This document shows, in pieces, positions 1 through 6,901 of a stretch of DNA of 10,510 nt (position 1 is its first letter; each line of letters begins with the position of its first letter). The translations under genes and the position numbers were made by a program. The notes beneath the pieces are model-generated. The model ran no database searches, was not told the origin of the DNA, and saw only the letters and a list, made by a program, of their open reading frames with translations. The DNA is from Caryophanales bacterium (GTDB lineage Bacteria > Bacillota_I > Bacilli_A > RFN20 > CAG-826): NCBI GenBank assembly GCA_022781015.1, contig JALEUF010000099.1:1-10510 (forward strand), written 5' to 3'.

Positions 1-389
1 TAGGACATTCTGATGCCGATTGCTTGCTTCACGCCTTAATGGATTCTTTGCTTGGAGCGATTTCTAAAGGTGACATTGGGTTATATTTCCCTCCTGATGA
101 TCCTAAATATGAAGGAGCTTGTTCGAAGGATTTACTTAAGATTGTCTATAAAATGGTTTTGGATGAAGGATATAAGATCAACAATGTAGATTTGACTATC
201 CTGGCTGAAAGTCCAAAACTAAGGCCTTATATCGATTCGATGCGAAACTCGATTGCCGAAACATTGGGAATTGATATAAACGATATAAATATCCAGGCTA
301 TGACTAATGAAGGATTAGATGAAATTGGAAAAGGATTGGCAATAAGAGCCACATCCACTTGTTTATTGGTGAGGAGTAACGATGAATAA
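1..389 (+). CDS. ispF: 2-C-methyl-D-erythritol 2,4-cyclodiphosphate synthase, 5' end outside window
   Basis: The frame is open from base 3 and reads GHSDADCLLHALMDSLLG, the metal-binding and active-site region of IspF. It continues with GDIGLYFP, the NVDLTILAESPKL stretch and a C-terminal TNEGLDEIGKG that matches the family's CDP-binding end. IspF is a cytosolic homotrimer that cyclises CDP-methylerythritol 2-phosphate to MEcPP with release of CMP in the MEP isoprenoid pathway. The His of LLHA is the family's metal ligand. The N-terminal DxH ligands lie upstream of the window, so roughly the first 30 residues are missing. The last 8 bp overlap argS, which suggests translational coupling, and the argS ribosome-binding site GAGGAG lies inside this gene. 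I am confident of the family. Confidence 0.93.
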   Translation, partial: GHSDADCLLHALMDSLLGAISKGDIGLYFPPDDPKYEGACSKDLLKIVYKMVLDEGYKINNVDLTILAESPKLRPYIDSMRNSIAETLGIDINDINIQAMTNEGLDEIGKGLAIRATSTCLLVRSNDE

Positions 390-2004
390 CGAAACTTTAT
401 TGAAACAATTGCTTATTTCTTTCTTCAAGAATAAGAATCTTGATTTAAAAGAAGATGATATCGTTATCGAAAGATGTAAGGAAGTAATCCATGGCGATTA
501 TTCTACTAATTCAGCCATGAAATATTGCAAGAGAGTCCAAATGAATCCAAGAGATTTGGCTAATGAAATCTCTAAGTCCTTAACTTCTGACCAAATCGAA
601 AAGATAGAAGTAGCAGGGCCTGGCTTTGTTAACTTCTTCATGAAGAAAGATGCCCTTAAGTCAGTGGTATCCAAGATTATAAGTGAAGGTGCCTCCTATG
701 GACGTCTTCCATCAAAAGGAAAGAAAATAAATATCGAATATGTATCCGCTAACCCAACAGGTGATCTCCATTTAGGGCATACTAGATGTGCTGCCATTGG
801 GGATGCCATTGCTAATTTATTAGAATGGGCTGGGTATGATGTCACACGCGAATATTATGTCAATGACTGTGGCAACCAAGTCGAACACCTTGGTCATTCA
901 ATCAGGGCTAGATATCATGAATTATTTGGTGAACCTCTAGATTTGGATGATGATGATTACCATGGACTAGATTTGATTGATATTGCTAAATCTATCAAAG
1001 AAGAATTTGGTGATAAATACCTTATCGACACTCAAGAAAGCCATGATTTCTTCATTAGATATGGTATTGATGCCGAATTGGGGAAAATAAAGAAAGACCT
1101 AGCGGATTTCAATGTTAGATTTGATAAATTCTCTTATGAATCCGATATTAGAAAAGGCAATACAATTGAAAATACAATCAAGGAATTAAGCCCATATATC
1201 TATGAAAAGGATGGAGCAAAATACCTAAAGACCAGTGCTTTCTTAGATGATAAGGATCGCCCAATTGTTAAAAGCAATGGCCAATATACTTACTTCATGC
1301 CAGATATTTGTTACCACTATAACAAGATGAGCCGTGGATTTGATTTATTAATCGATGTACTCGGCGCTGACCATCATGGCTATATCAACAGAATGAAAAG
1401 CGCTCTTATGATGAAAGGATATAAACCAGATTCACTAGAAGTTGAGCTTGTTCAAGTCGTCAAAGTATTCAAGGATGGTCAAGAAGTAAAGATGAGCAAG
1501 CGCACAGGAAAGGCTATTGCCCATAGGGAGCTAGTTGCTGAATGCGGAGTTGATGCAGTTAGGTATCTATTCGCCGAAAGAAGTCAAAGCTCCCATCTAG
1601 ACTTCAATTACAACCTTGCAAAAGAACAATCTTCTGCTAATCCGGTCTTCTATGCTCAATATGCCCACGCTAGATGTGCTTCCTTATTAAATTTAGGAAG
1701 TGATATTGCTCTTGATGAAAAATGTAGCTTACTAAATAGCGAGATCGAATCTAGCATTATGAAGAATTTAGCTGACTTTGGAAGCCAAATAGAAGCAAGC
1801 GCTAGAGAAAGAGCCCCATATAAAATGGCCCTATATATCCATAATCTAGCAGGATTGGTACACGAATATTACGCTTCTACTAGAATTATCGATAGAGAAA
1901 ATGTAACATTGACAGGCGGAAGATTAGCGCTTATAAAAGCGTGTGAGATTACGCTATCAAATGCATTGTCTCTACTTGGTGTATCTGCACCTTCTAAAAT
2001 GTAA
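382..2004 (+). CDS. argS: Arginyl-tRNA synthetase (class Ia)
   Basis: The 540-residue protein charges tRNA-Arg with arginine in the cytosol, and the length is normal for bacterial ArgRS. Residues 1-90 form the N-terminal additional domain and end in VAGPGFVNFFM. The HIGH-type ATP-binding motif is HLGH at residues 130-133 inside SANPTGDLHLGHTR. The second catalytic motif is KMSKR at 370-374, followed by TGKAIAHRELV and then the YAQYAHAR region that opens the DALR anticodon-binding domain up to the C terminus. The start ATG at 382 follows GAGGAG (371-376) and overlaps ispF by 8 bp. rpoE starts 18 bp after the stop. The argS-rpoE order is also found in Bacillus subtilis. No key residue appears to be missing. 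Confidence 0.97.
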   Translation: MNNETLLKQLLISFFKNKNLDLKEDDIVIERCKEVIHGDYSTNSAMKYCKRVQMNPRDLANEISKSLTSDQIEKIEVAGPGFVNFFMKKDALKSVVSKIISEGASYGRLPSKGKKINIEYVSANPTGDLHLGHTRCAAIGDAIANLLEWAGYDVTREYYVNDCGNQVEHLGHSIRARYHELFGEPLDLDDDDYHGLDLIDIAKSIKEEFGDKYLIDTQESHDFFIRYGIDAELGKIKKDLADFNVRFDKFSYESDIRKGNTIENTIKELSPYIYEKDGAKYLKTSAFLDDKDRPIVKSNGQYTYFMPDICYHYNKMSRGFDLLIDVLGADHHGYINRMKSALMMKGYKPDSLEVELVQVVKVFKDGQEVKMSKRTGKAIAHRELVAECGVDAVRYLFAERSQSSHLDFNYNLAKEQSSANPVFYAQYAHARCASLLNLGSDIALDEKCSLLNSEIESSIMKNLADFGSQIEASARERAPYKMALYIHNLAGLVHEYYASTRIIDRENVTLTGGRLALIKACEITLSNALSLLGVSAPSKM

Positions 2005-2022
2005 TCGAAAGGAATTTATAAA

Positions 2023-2466
2023 ATGAAAAACGAATCGATGATTGAAACCGCTGCTAAAATATTAGAAGCAGAAGGACACGGACTAGCTTTTTCCGAACTC
2101 TGGAAGAAAATTGTTGCCGAGCTTGAAATAAGCGAAGAAGAAATCCCAAATAGAATTGGACATTTCTATACCGACTTATCTCTAGATGGAAATTTTGTTG
2201 CCCTTACTGATAATGTCTGGGATTTAAGAAAGCGCCATACCTATGACAAGGTTCATATCGATGTCAATGATGTCTATAGCGATGTCAACGAAAGCGACAT
2301 GGACGAAGTCGACCTAGCCGAAGAAAAAGACTACAACAAATCCGTTGAAGGCCTTGTTGGCGGTGATGCAGCCTCTGAAGAAGAGGAAGAAAATGACGAT
2401 TCTTCTAACGACAACGAAGCTGCTGAATTAGTTGGAATGGGAAAGAACCCATCCAATGATTATTAA
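2023..2466 (+). CDS. rpoE: DNA-directed RNA polymerase subunit delta
   Basis: The 147-residue protein has the two-part build of the Firmicutes delta subunit. Residues about 5-72 form a HARE-HTH globular domain (MIETAAKILEAEGHGLAFSEL, then GHFYTDLSLDGNFV and NVWDLRKR). Residues about 80-135 are highly acidic and low in complexity, with an Asp/Glu run at 119-126. In the family, delta binds core RNA polymerase, and the acidic tail reduces non-specific nucleic-acid binding and promotes recycling. It is somewhat shorter than the B. subtilis protein. The ATG at 2023 is preceded by AAAGGA with good spacing. It lies 18 bp after argS and just before a clear terminator, so it is the last gene of the ispF-argS-rpoE unit. 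Confidence 0.93.
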   Translation: MKNESMIETAAKILEAEGHGLAFSELWKKIVAELEISEEEIPNRIGHFYTDLSLDGNFVALTDNVWDLRKRHTYDKVHIDVNDVYSDVNESDMDEVDLAEEKDYNKSVEGLVGGDAASEEEEENDDSSNDNEAAELVGMGKNPSNDY

Positions 2467-2484
2467 TTTAATCTAGTCGCTATT

Positions 2485-2506
2485 AGCCTCCTTATGGGGG
2501 CTTTTT
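2485..2506 (+). terminator. Rho-independent terminator after rpoE
   Basis: AGCCTCC (2485-2491) pairs with GGGGGCT (2496-2502) around a TTAT loop, with one wobble pair, and a T run follows to 2506. It begins 18 bp after the rpoE stop and closes the ispF-argS-rpoE transcript. Confidence 0.88.
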
Positions 2507-2569
2507 AAGTATATAAAGCATTTTTATTTGTTAATTAATGAAAAAGAAGGTATTCTAATCTACTTCCAT

Positions 2570-3520
2570 ATGAATGAGTTAGATTTGATTGAAACAAAAA
2601 TTAGACAAGCAAAGACAATCGCCATATTCGGGCATTGCTTACCTGATGGGGATTGTTATGGGTGCCAAATTGGTTTAAAAGAGGCCATTGCTTTAAAATA
2701 CCCAGACAAAAAGGTTATTTGTCTTGGAACTGGATTACCTAATTTCTATTCTTCTATATCTAATATGGATATAGATAAAGAACCTAGTTATGATTTAGGG
2801 ATTTTAGTAGATGTATCTTGTTTAAATCGAGTCGAAAGCAAGGCGATAAATAAGTGCAAGGACTGCATTAAATTCGACCATCACTGCAAAAATAAAGTCG
2901 GAGAGGAATTCCCATATCTAAGTTATGTAGATGAATCTAGGATTGCCTGTGCAGAGATTATTTATGATTTCTTAATCAAATATGATTATCCAATAAACAA
3001 GACATGCGCATCTGCCTTATATTTAGGATTAATCACTGATTCAGGAAAATTCGTATTCTATGGGACTAATGCCCGTTCATTTGAAATCGCTAGGGATTTA
3101 ATTAAATTAGGTGCAGATCCTGTTTCAATTATCAATATAGCCTTTCATGATAAAGATGAAATTAAAGCCTTTAAACGTTATATGAGGGAAAACGCTAAAT
3201 CATATAAAGACGTTACATACCTAATAATCAAAAGGAACGAATATCTTTCCTTTGATATTTCATTTGAAGAGGCTTCTTGCCTAGTGAATACAATTGCAGG
3301 AATCTACCCTTGTCATTGCTTTGTTTATTTTTGTGAAGACGAAAATGGTGATTATCGAGTAGAGCTTAGGTCAAATAAACTTTACCCTGTAATAAAAACC
3401 GCCCAGGAATTCGGCGGTGGGGGTCATGAATTTGCCTCTGGGATAACTTTGCATAAAGATAACCTATGTTTTGAAAAAGTCTTGGAGAGTATGGCCTTAT
3501 TAAAGAGTATACTTAAATAG
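2570..3520 (+). CDS. nrnA: DHH/DHHA1 phosphoesterase, NrnA-type nanoRNase / pAp phosphatase
   Basis: The protein of 316 residues carries the DHH motifs in order: GHCLPDGD (residues 21-28), an Asp in LVDVS (81), DHH (103-105) and GLITDSGKF (153-161). The C-terminal DHHA1 domain carries GGGGHEFASG (282-291). This is the NrnA layout: a Mn-dependent cytosolic enzyme that degrades 2-5 nt RNAs and, in several members, dephosphorylates pAp to AMP. The following cysQ gene lies 15 bp away, and members of both families can act on pAp. The start is uncertain. I chose ATG 2570 because it gives the usual length ahead of motif I, but the only SD-like sequence (AAGAAGG, ending 2550) is 19 nt away. An in-frame TTG at 2528 has no SD. 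A cyclic-dinucleotide or pApA role is an alternative within the superfamily. Confidence 0.85.
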   Translation: MNELDLIETKIRQAKTIAIFGHCLPDGDCYGCQIGLKEAIALKYPDKKVICLGTGLPNFYSSISNMDIDKEPSYDLGILVDVSCLNRVESKAINKCKDCIKFDHHCKNKVGEEFPYLSYVDESRIACAEIIYDFLIKYDYPINKTCASALYLGLITDSGKFVFYGTNARSFEIARDLIKLGADPVSIINIAFHDKDEIKAFKRYMRENAKSYKDVTYLIIKRNEYLSFDISFEEASCLVNTIAGIYPCHCFVYFCEDENGDYRVELRSNKLYPVIKTAQEFGGGGHEFASGITLHKDNLCFEKVLESMALLKSILK

Positions 3521-3535
3521 AAAGAAGGAATTTAT

Positions 3536-4321
3536 ATGTATCAAGAACACCTAAAAGCCATGATTAAGGCTGCTAAAGATGCCGAAATTGTCATTAAGGA
3601 AGTCTATGCGACTAATTTTGAAGTCGAGATAAAAGATGATAATTCTCCTGTTACCATCGCGGATAAGAAAGCTGATGCTTTAATTAGGAAAGAATTATCT
3701 GCTTTCCCTAATATTGGTTTCCTTACCGAAGAATCGATCGATACAAAAGAAAGACTTGATATGGAAGACATCTGGGTTGTTGACCCAGTCGACGGGACAA
3801 AGGAATTTGTTTCTAGGAATGGCGAATTCTGCACGAATATTGCCTTGGTTCATAACCATGAAGTCGTCGTAGGGGTTATTAATGTTCCAATGCTAGATGA
3901 GACTTTCTATGCGATTAAAGGTGAAGGGGCATATAAAATATCTAAAGACGGAACCGTTAAAAGGATACATGTCTCTAATAAAGATTTCCCATTACATGCG
4001 ATTAGATCCATCTCTTTCTTTAATAAAGTAGAAGAAGCCTTCTATCAAAGAAATGCATATAAGTTTGAAAAAGAAATTACCCCTGTCGGAAGCGCCCTTA
4101 AATTCTGCCGTATTGCCGAAGGTGTATATGATTATTTCTATAGGAATTCTAGCGGAACCAAGGAATGGGATGTTGCAGCAGGGGACTTAATATTAACTGA
4201 AGCCGGTGGAGTCATGGTCGAACCTAACGGCAAGAAAATGACCTATAACAGGGTTGATGTATATAATAGGAATGGTTATATATTAGCCAACAAAAAAGAA
4301 AATCTATTGATTGGGGAATGA
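3536..4321 (+). CDS. cysQ: Inositol-phosphatase-family 3'(2'),5'-bisphosphate nucleotidase, CysQ type
   Basis: The 261-residue protein belongs to the Mg-dependent, Li-sensitive phosphatase superfamily. TEES (64-67) and DPVDGTKEF (83-91) supply metal ligands, and EWDVAAGDLILTEAGG (from 210) is the C-terminal signature. DP-DGTKEF with KEF is the CysQ variant, which favours 3'-phosphoadenosine 5'-phosphate over inositol phosphate. The product would be AMP. Such pAp can come from sulfate assimilation or from holo-ACP synthase, and no sulfate genes are visible here. The ATG at 3536 follows a strong AAGAAGGAA site. It is read with the NrnA-like gene and ends at a terminator that starts in its own stop codon. 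A general inositol monophosphatase is a weaker alternative. Confidence 0.88.
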   Translation: MYQEHLKAMIKAAKDAEIVIKEVYATNFEVEIKDDNSPVTIADKKADALIRKELSAFPNIGFLTEESIDTKERLDMEDIWVVDPVDGTKEFVSRNGEFCTNIALVHNHEVVVGVINVPMLDETFYAIKGEGAYKISKDGTVKRIHVSNKDFPLHAIRSISFFNKVEEAFYQRNAYKFEKEITPVGSALKFCRIAEGVYDYFYRNSSGTKEWDVAAGDLILTEAGGVMVEPNGKKMTYNRVDVYNRNGYILANKKENLLIGE

Positions 4322-4343
4322 GGCTATTTGGTAGCTTCTTTTT
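4320..4343 (+). terminator. Rho-independent terminator of the nrnA-cysQ unit, inside the nifU 3' end
   Basis: GAGGCTA (4320-4326) pairs with TAGCTTC (4332-4338) around TTTGG, with one G-T wobble, followed by five T (4339-4343). The first stem base is the middle of the cysQ TGA. Most of the element lies within the last codons of the convergent NifU-like gene. There is no T run on the other side, so it acts only on the plus strand. Confidence 0.72.
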
Positions 4344-4617
4344 CTTTATTCTCGATATATTGCTGAAGCAAATCGGCAGGAACATCGGTAGTTCTGACTC
4401 CAATTACTCCTGGGACTTCTTCCATAAGGATAATTTCAACTCCGGCCGAGATATCATTATCTGCTAAAGAACAGCCTTCGCAGGCTCCTACCATAGTGAC
4501 ATAGACTATTCCATCCCTATATCCTATATAATCTATATCCCCGCCATCGCGTTGGAGGAAGGGACGTACTTTTTCTAATGTAGCTTTTATAGCTTGGATT
4601 GTTTCTTCTTCGTTCAT
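4324..4617 (-). CDS. NifU-like C-terminal domain protein (Fe-S cluster scaffold/carrier)
   Basis: The 97-residue protein is a stand-alone NifU C-terminal domain. It opens with an IKATLEKVRPFLQRDGGDIDY stretch (10-30) and carries the CxxC motif as GACEGCSLAD with Cys46 and Cys49, then a GVEIILMEEVPGV helix-strand. Dimers of this domain hold a 4Fe-4S cluster between the two CxxC pairs and pass it to apoproteins in the cytosol. The length is about that of Bacillus YutI/NfuA-like short forms. The Lys/Glu-rich tail (residues 90-97) is written over the terminator of cysQ. The stops of the two genes are only 2 bp apart. The ribosome-binding site is weak (AGGCAGG abuts the ATG). No other Fe-S assembly gene is in the window. 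Confidence 0.92.
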   Translation of the reverse strand: MNEEETIQAIKATLEKVRPFLQRDGGDIDYIGYRDGIVYVTMVGACEGCSLADNDISAGVEIILMEEVPGVIGVRTTDVPADLLQQYIENKEKEATK

Positions 4618-4719
4618 ACCTGCCTAATTCTAGGAACTTCATATTAAAATTCAACTAATTTGATAATAATTTGCTTATAAAAGGATAAAAAAGAAGTTTA
4701 AGAAAATGGTCAAATTTAA

Positions 4720-4733
4720 CGAAAACGTTCATT
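4720..4733. promoter_or_regulatory. Possible CcpA cre-like site
   Basis: CGAAAACGTTCATT matches 11 of 14 positions of the classical cre consensus TGWAARCGYTWNCW, including the whole GWAARCGYT core, with a near-palindromic AACG-AAAA-CGTT centre. It lies in the 197-bp gap between the divergent nifU-like gene and the winged-helix gene. No regulator gene is visible here and such matches occur by chance in AT-rich DNA, so the call is tentative. Confidence 0.2.
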
Positions 4734-4766
4734 TTTCTATTAAAAGCACATAAAAAACTACAATTT

Positions 4767-4795
4767 TTGAAATTTGTATCTTGCTATCTTTTGAT
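4767..4795 (+). promoter_or_regulatory. Candidate promoter of the winged-helix/pepF unit
   Basis: TTGAAA (4767-4772) and TTTGAT (4790-4795) are separated by 17 bp, with 5 of 6 and 4 of 6 matches to the sigma-A consensus. Transcription would begin near 4802, at the first base of the 6-bp inverted repeat. A better -10 alone is TATACT (4801-4806), but it has no -35 at proper spacing and would give a nearly leaderless mRNA. Confidence 0.35.
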
Positions 4796-4801
4796 TTGAA
4801 T

Positions 4802-4816
4802 ATACTCTTTGAGTAT
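4802..4816. repeat. Perfect inverted repeat over the start codon, possible operator
   Basis: ATACTC (4802-4807) and GAGTAT (4811-4816) are exact reverse complements around TTT. The right arm ends on the second base of the chosen ATG (4815-4817), and the left arm overlaps the TATACT hexamer (4801-4806). The position would let a protein bound here block either promoter, or let the RNA hairpin hide the start codon. The next gene encodes a likely DNA-binding protein, so autoregulation is an inference. Confidence 0.45.
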
Positions 4817-5192
4817 GGGCAAAGTTGATTATGGTCTAAATAAAGCCAAGCTCAAAATCCTTCTTACCATAATGGATTCAAATAAACTTGGCTACCTACC
4901 TTCGACAAAATGCGTCCTTCTTATACTTAAAGGAATATATGAAGGGTTGCAGTTTGATGAAGTTATTACATTAGGTAGCCTTAAATCATTAGGTAAGAAA
5001 GCCTGTGGCATTTATATTAGTCAACTTAAAAGATTAGGTTTAGTAAATGAAACCTATGAGCCTAGACTCGATGAACATTATCTTTATCTAAGCGAAGAGG
5101 GCGAAAGGGTTGCACTTGAATTCAAGTCGAAATTCAAAAAAGTCCCTTGCCCAAAGAATTTAGTTAAACCATTGTTTATCAGTAGAAAGTGA
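4815..5192 (+). CDS. Small winged-helix-like protein, putative transcriptional regulator
   Basis: I do not recognise the exact family. The 125-residue protein has no signal peptide or membrane segment. A helix-rich first half (KAKLKILLTIM, then KCVLLILKGIYEG) is followed by what looks like a helix-turn-helix (about 58-78, ending ISQLKRLGLVNE). A wing-like stretch YEPRLDEHYLYLSEEGER (81-98) ends in the LSEEGER form seen in many MarR/PadR-like winged helices. The basic tail runs from 104 to 125. ATG 4815 was chosen over TTG 4809 (two codons earlier). Neither has a Shine-Dalgarno sequence. The stop is 5 bp before pepF, so the two are probably co-transcribed. The palindrome over the start suggests autoregulation. 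The DNA-binding role is inferred from pattern only. Confidence 0.6.
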   Translation: MGKVDYGLNKAKLKILLTIMDSNKLGYLPSTKCVLLILKGIYEGLQFDEVITLGSLKSLGKKACGIYISQLKRLGLVNETYEPRLDEHYLYLSEEGERVALEFKSKFKKVPCPKNLVKPLFISRK

Positions 5193-5197
5193 GTTTT

Positions 5198-6901
5198 ATG
5201 AAAAAAGAATTACCGGTATTTGAATCTTGGCCATTCAAGGTTCCTTCCGTCAACGTCGCTATCAAGAAAATTGATAACCTAACAAAGCAACTTAAAGAAG
5301 CTAGCAATGCAAAAGAAGCGATACGTGTAGTCAAAATGCACATAAAGTTTTCTGATGCGCTTCAAAATGACATCACCAATATCTCCGTCCATTATAGTAT
5401 TGATACAAGGAATGAAAGATATAAGAAAGCCACCGAAGTTATCGATAACGGCTTCCCTCGTATCCAGGCTGCCGAACTAGAATTTACTAAGGCCTTCCTT
5501 GATTCTCCTTTTAAAGCAGAACTAGAAAATAGATTTGGTTCATTTATCTATAAGATTTTTGAATATCAAATGAAATCCTTCTCTAACGAAGTGGTGGAAG
5601 AAGCTATCGAAGAAAACAAATTGATGACTCAATACAGTGCCCTTATTGCTTCTTGCAAAGTTAATTTTAGGGGTTCTACCTATAATCTTCCTCAAATGGG
5701 TAAATTCATGGAAGATGTCGATAGGGCTACAAGAAAAGAAGCTTCAGAGGCTTATTATTCCTATTTAGAAACTAGAGTAGATGAAATAGAAGAAATATAT
5801 GACAAGTTAGTTAAGGTACGTACTAGAATGGCCAAAAAGATGGGCTATTCAAATTATGTCGAACTTGCCTATATCAAGATGAATAGATTTGACTACACTA
5901 AAGAAGATGTAGCAGCTTATAGAGATGAAATCCAAAAATATGTAACTCCTATTGCTTCTAGAATCATGAAGAAGAAATTTAGGAGAAACAAGATTTATAG
6001 GCCAAAGGTATTTGATATGGGTCTATATTTTAAAGAAGGAAACCCAATTCCAAAGGGAACTACTCTTGATAAAATCGAAGCCGCTAGAAAGATGTACGAT
6101 ACCCTTTCAGATGAAACTAGTTTCTTCTTCTCCTATATGGCCGATCATCATGTAATGGATCTAGAAGCTAAAGAAGGAAAGAATAGTGGTGGCTATATGA
6201 CTTATTTCCCAGTCTATAAGATTCCATTTATTTTCTCTAACTTCAACGGAACTAGTGGGGACGTGGATGTATTAACTCATGAATTTGGTCATTCTTTCCA
6301 AGCCTATATGGCAAGGAATATCAAAGTTCCTGAATATAGATCTCCAACTATGGAAAGCTGCGAAATCCATTCAATGTCGATGGAATTCTTTGCAGAACCA
6401 TATATGGACCTTTTCTTTGATGAACCAGATAAATATCGTTATGTCCATTTAGCAGATTCCATCTCCTTCCTTCCATACGGAGCAACTGTAGATGAATTCC
6501 AAGAATGGGTATATCTAAATCCAACTGCCTCTAAACAAGATAGGGACGCCAAGTGGCATGAATTAGAACTTAAATACACTCCATATAAAGTTGCAACCTA
6601 TAAAGGCTGTCCATATATGATGGGAGGACATCGCTGGCTTACCCAAGCCCATATCTTTGAATGCCCATTCTATTATATTGATTATACTTTAGCCCAAGTT
6701 ATGGCCTTCCAATTCTTTAACCTTGATAGGAAGAATCACGAAAAGGCTTGGTCTACATATCTAAAACTCTGCGCGATGGGTGGAAAATATCCATTTAGGA
6801 CATTAATCAAGAAATGCCATCTAAAAGACCCATTCAAGCAAGGGTGTATAAAAAAGACCATTACTCCGTTAGTAAAGGTCTTGAAATCTTATAATTTCTA
6901 A
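5198..6901 (+). CDS. pepF: M3-family oligoendopeptidase (PepF type)
   Basis: The 567-residue zinc metallopeptidase hydrolyses short peptides in the cytosol, and its length is usual for Firmicutes M3 oligoendopeptidases. The zinc motif is HEFGH at residues 361-365 (THEFGHSFQAYM). The third ligand is Glu389 in ESCEIHSMSMEFF, 28 residues after the first His, as the family requires. The N-terminal half is helical and charged, as in the family's lid, and there is no signal peptide. ATG 5198 has AAGTGAG just upstream. GTG at 5189, overlapping the previous TGA as GTGA, is an alternative that adds three residues. It follows the winged-helix gene by 5 bp. Its last 16 codons contain an inverted repeat and a TATAAT box that probably serve the RNA downstream. 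Confidence 0.94.
   Translation: MKKELPVFESWPFKVPSVNVAIKKIDNLTKQLKEASNAKEAIRVVKMHIKFSDALQNDITNISVHYSIDTRNERYKKATEVIDNGFPRIQAAELEFTKAFLDSPFKAELENRFGSFIYKIFEYQMKSFSNEVVEEAIEENKLMTQYSALIASCKVNFRGSTYNLPQMGKFMEDVDRATRKEASEAYYSYLETRVDEIEEIYDKLVKVRTRMAKKMGYSNYVELAYIKMNRFDYTKEDVAAYRDEIQKYVTPIASRIMKKKFRRNKIYRPKVFDMGLYFKEGNPIPKGTTLDKIEAARKMYDTLSDETSFFFSYMADHHVMDLEAKEGKNSGGYMTYFPVYKIPFIFSNFNGTSGDVDVLTHEFGHSFQAYMARNIKVPEYRSPTMESCEIHSMSMEFFAEPYMDLFFDEPDKYRYVHLADSISFLPYGATVDEFQEWVYLNPTASKQDRDAKWHELELKYTPYKVATYKGCPYMMGGHRWLTQAHIFECPFYYIDYTLAQVMAFQFFNLDRKNHEKAWSTYLKLCAMGGKYPFRTLIKKCHLKDPFKQGCIKKTITPLVKVLKSYNF
6854..6882. repeat. 29-bp inverted repeat in the last codons of pepF
   Basis: AAGACC-A-TTACT pairs with AGTAA-A-GGTCTT around CCGTT, giving 11 paired bases per arm with one A-A mismatch. 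No T run follows (GAAATC comes next), so it is not a normal terminator. It covers the -35 region of the TATAAT at 6890, which makes it a candidate operator or a stabilising 3' hairpin of the pepF mRNA. Confidence 0.55.
6890..6895 (+). promoter_or_regulatory. TATAAT -10 element of the 6902 RNA
   Basis: This is a perfect -10 hexamer within the last pepF codons. The expected start point at 6902±1 falls exactly on the first bases of the long closing stem of the RNA below. The -35 is poor (TTAGTA at 15 bp, or GTTAGT at 16 bp), so activation or weak use is possible. Confidence 0.5.

Noticed and set aside
3604..3834. 76-codon minus-strand ORF
   Set aside because: It is a shadow of cysQ, Ser-rich, without a ribosome-binding site.
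4706..4753. 15-codon ORF with AAGAAG upstream, possible leader peptide
   Set aside because: It is too short to judge, has no regulatory codon run and no attenuator hairpin follows it.
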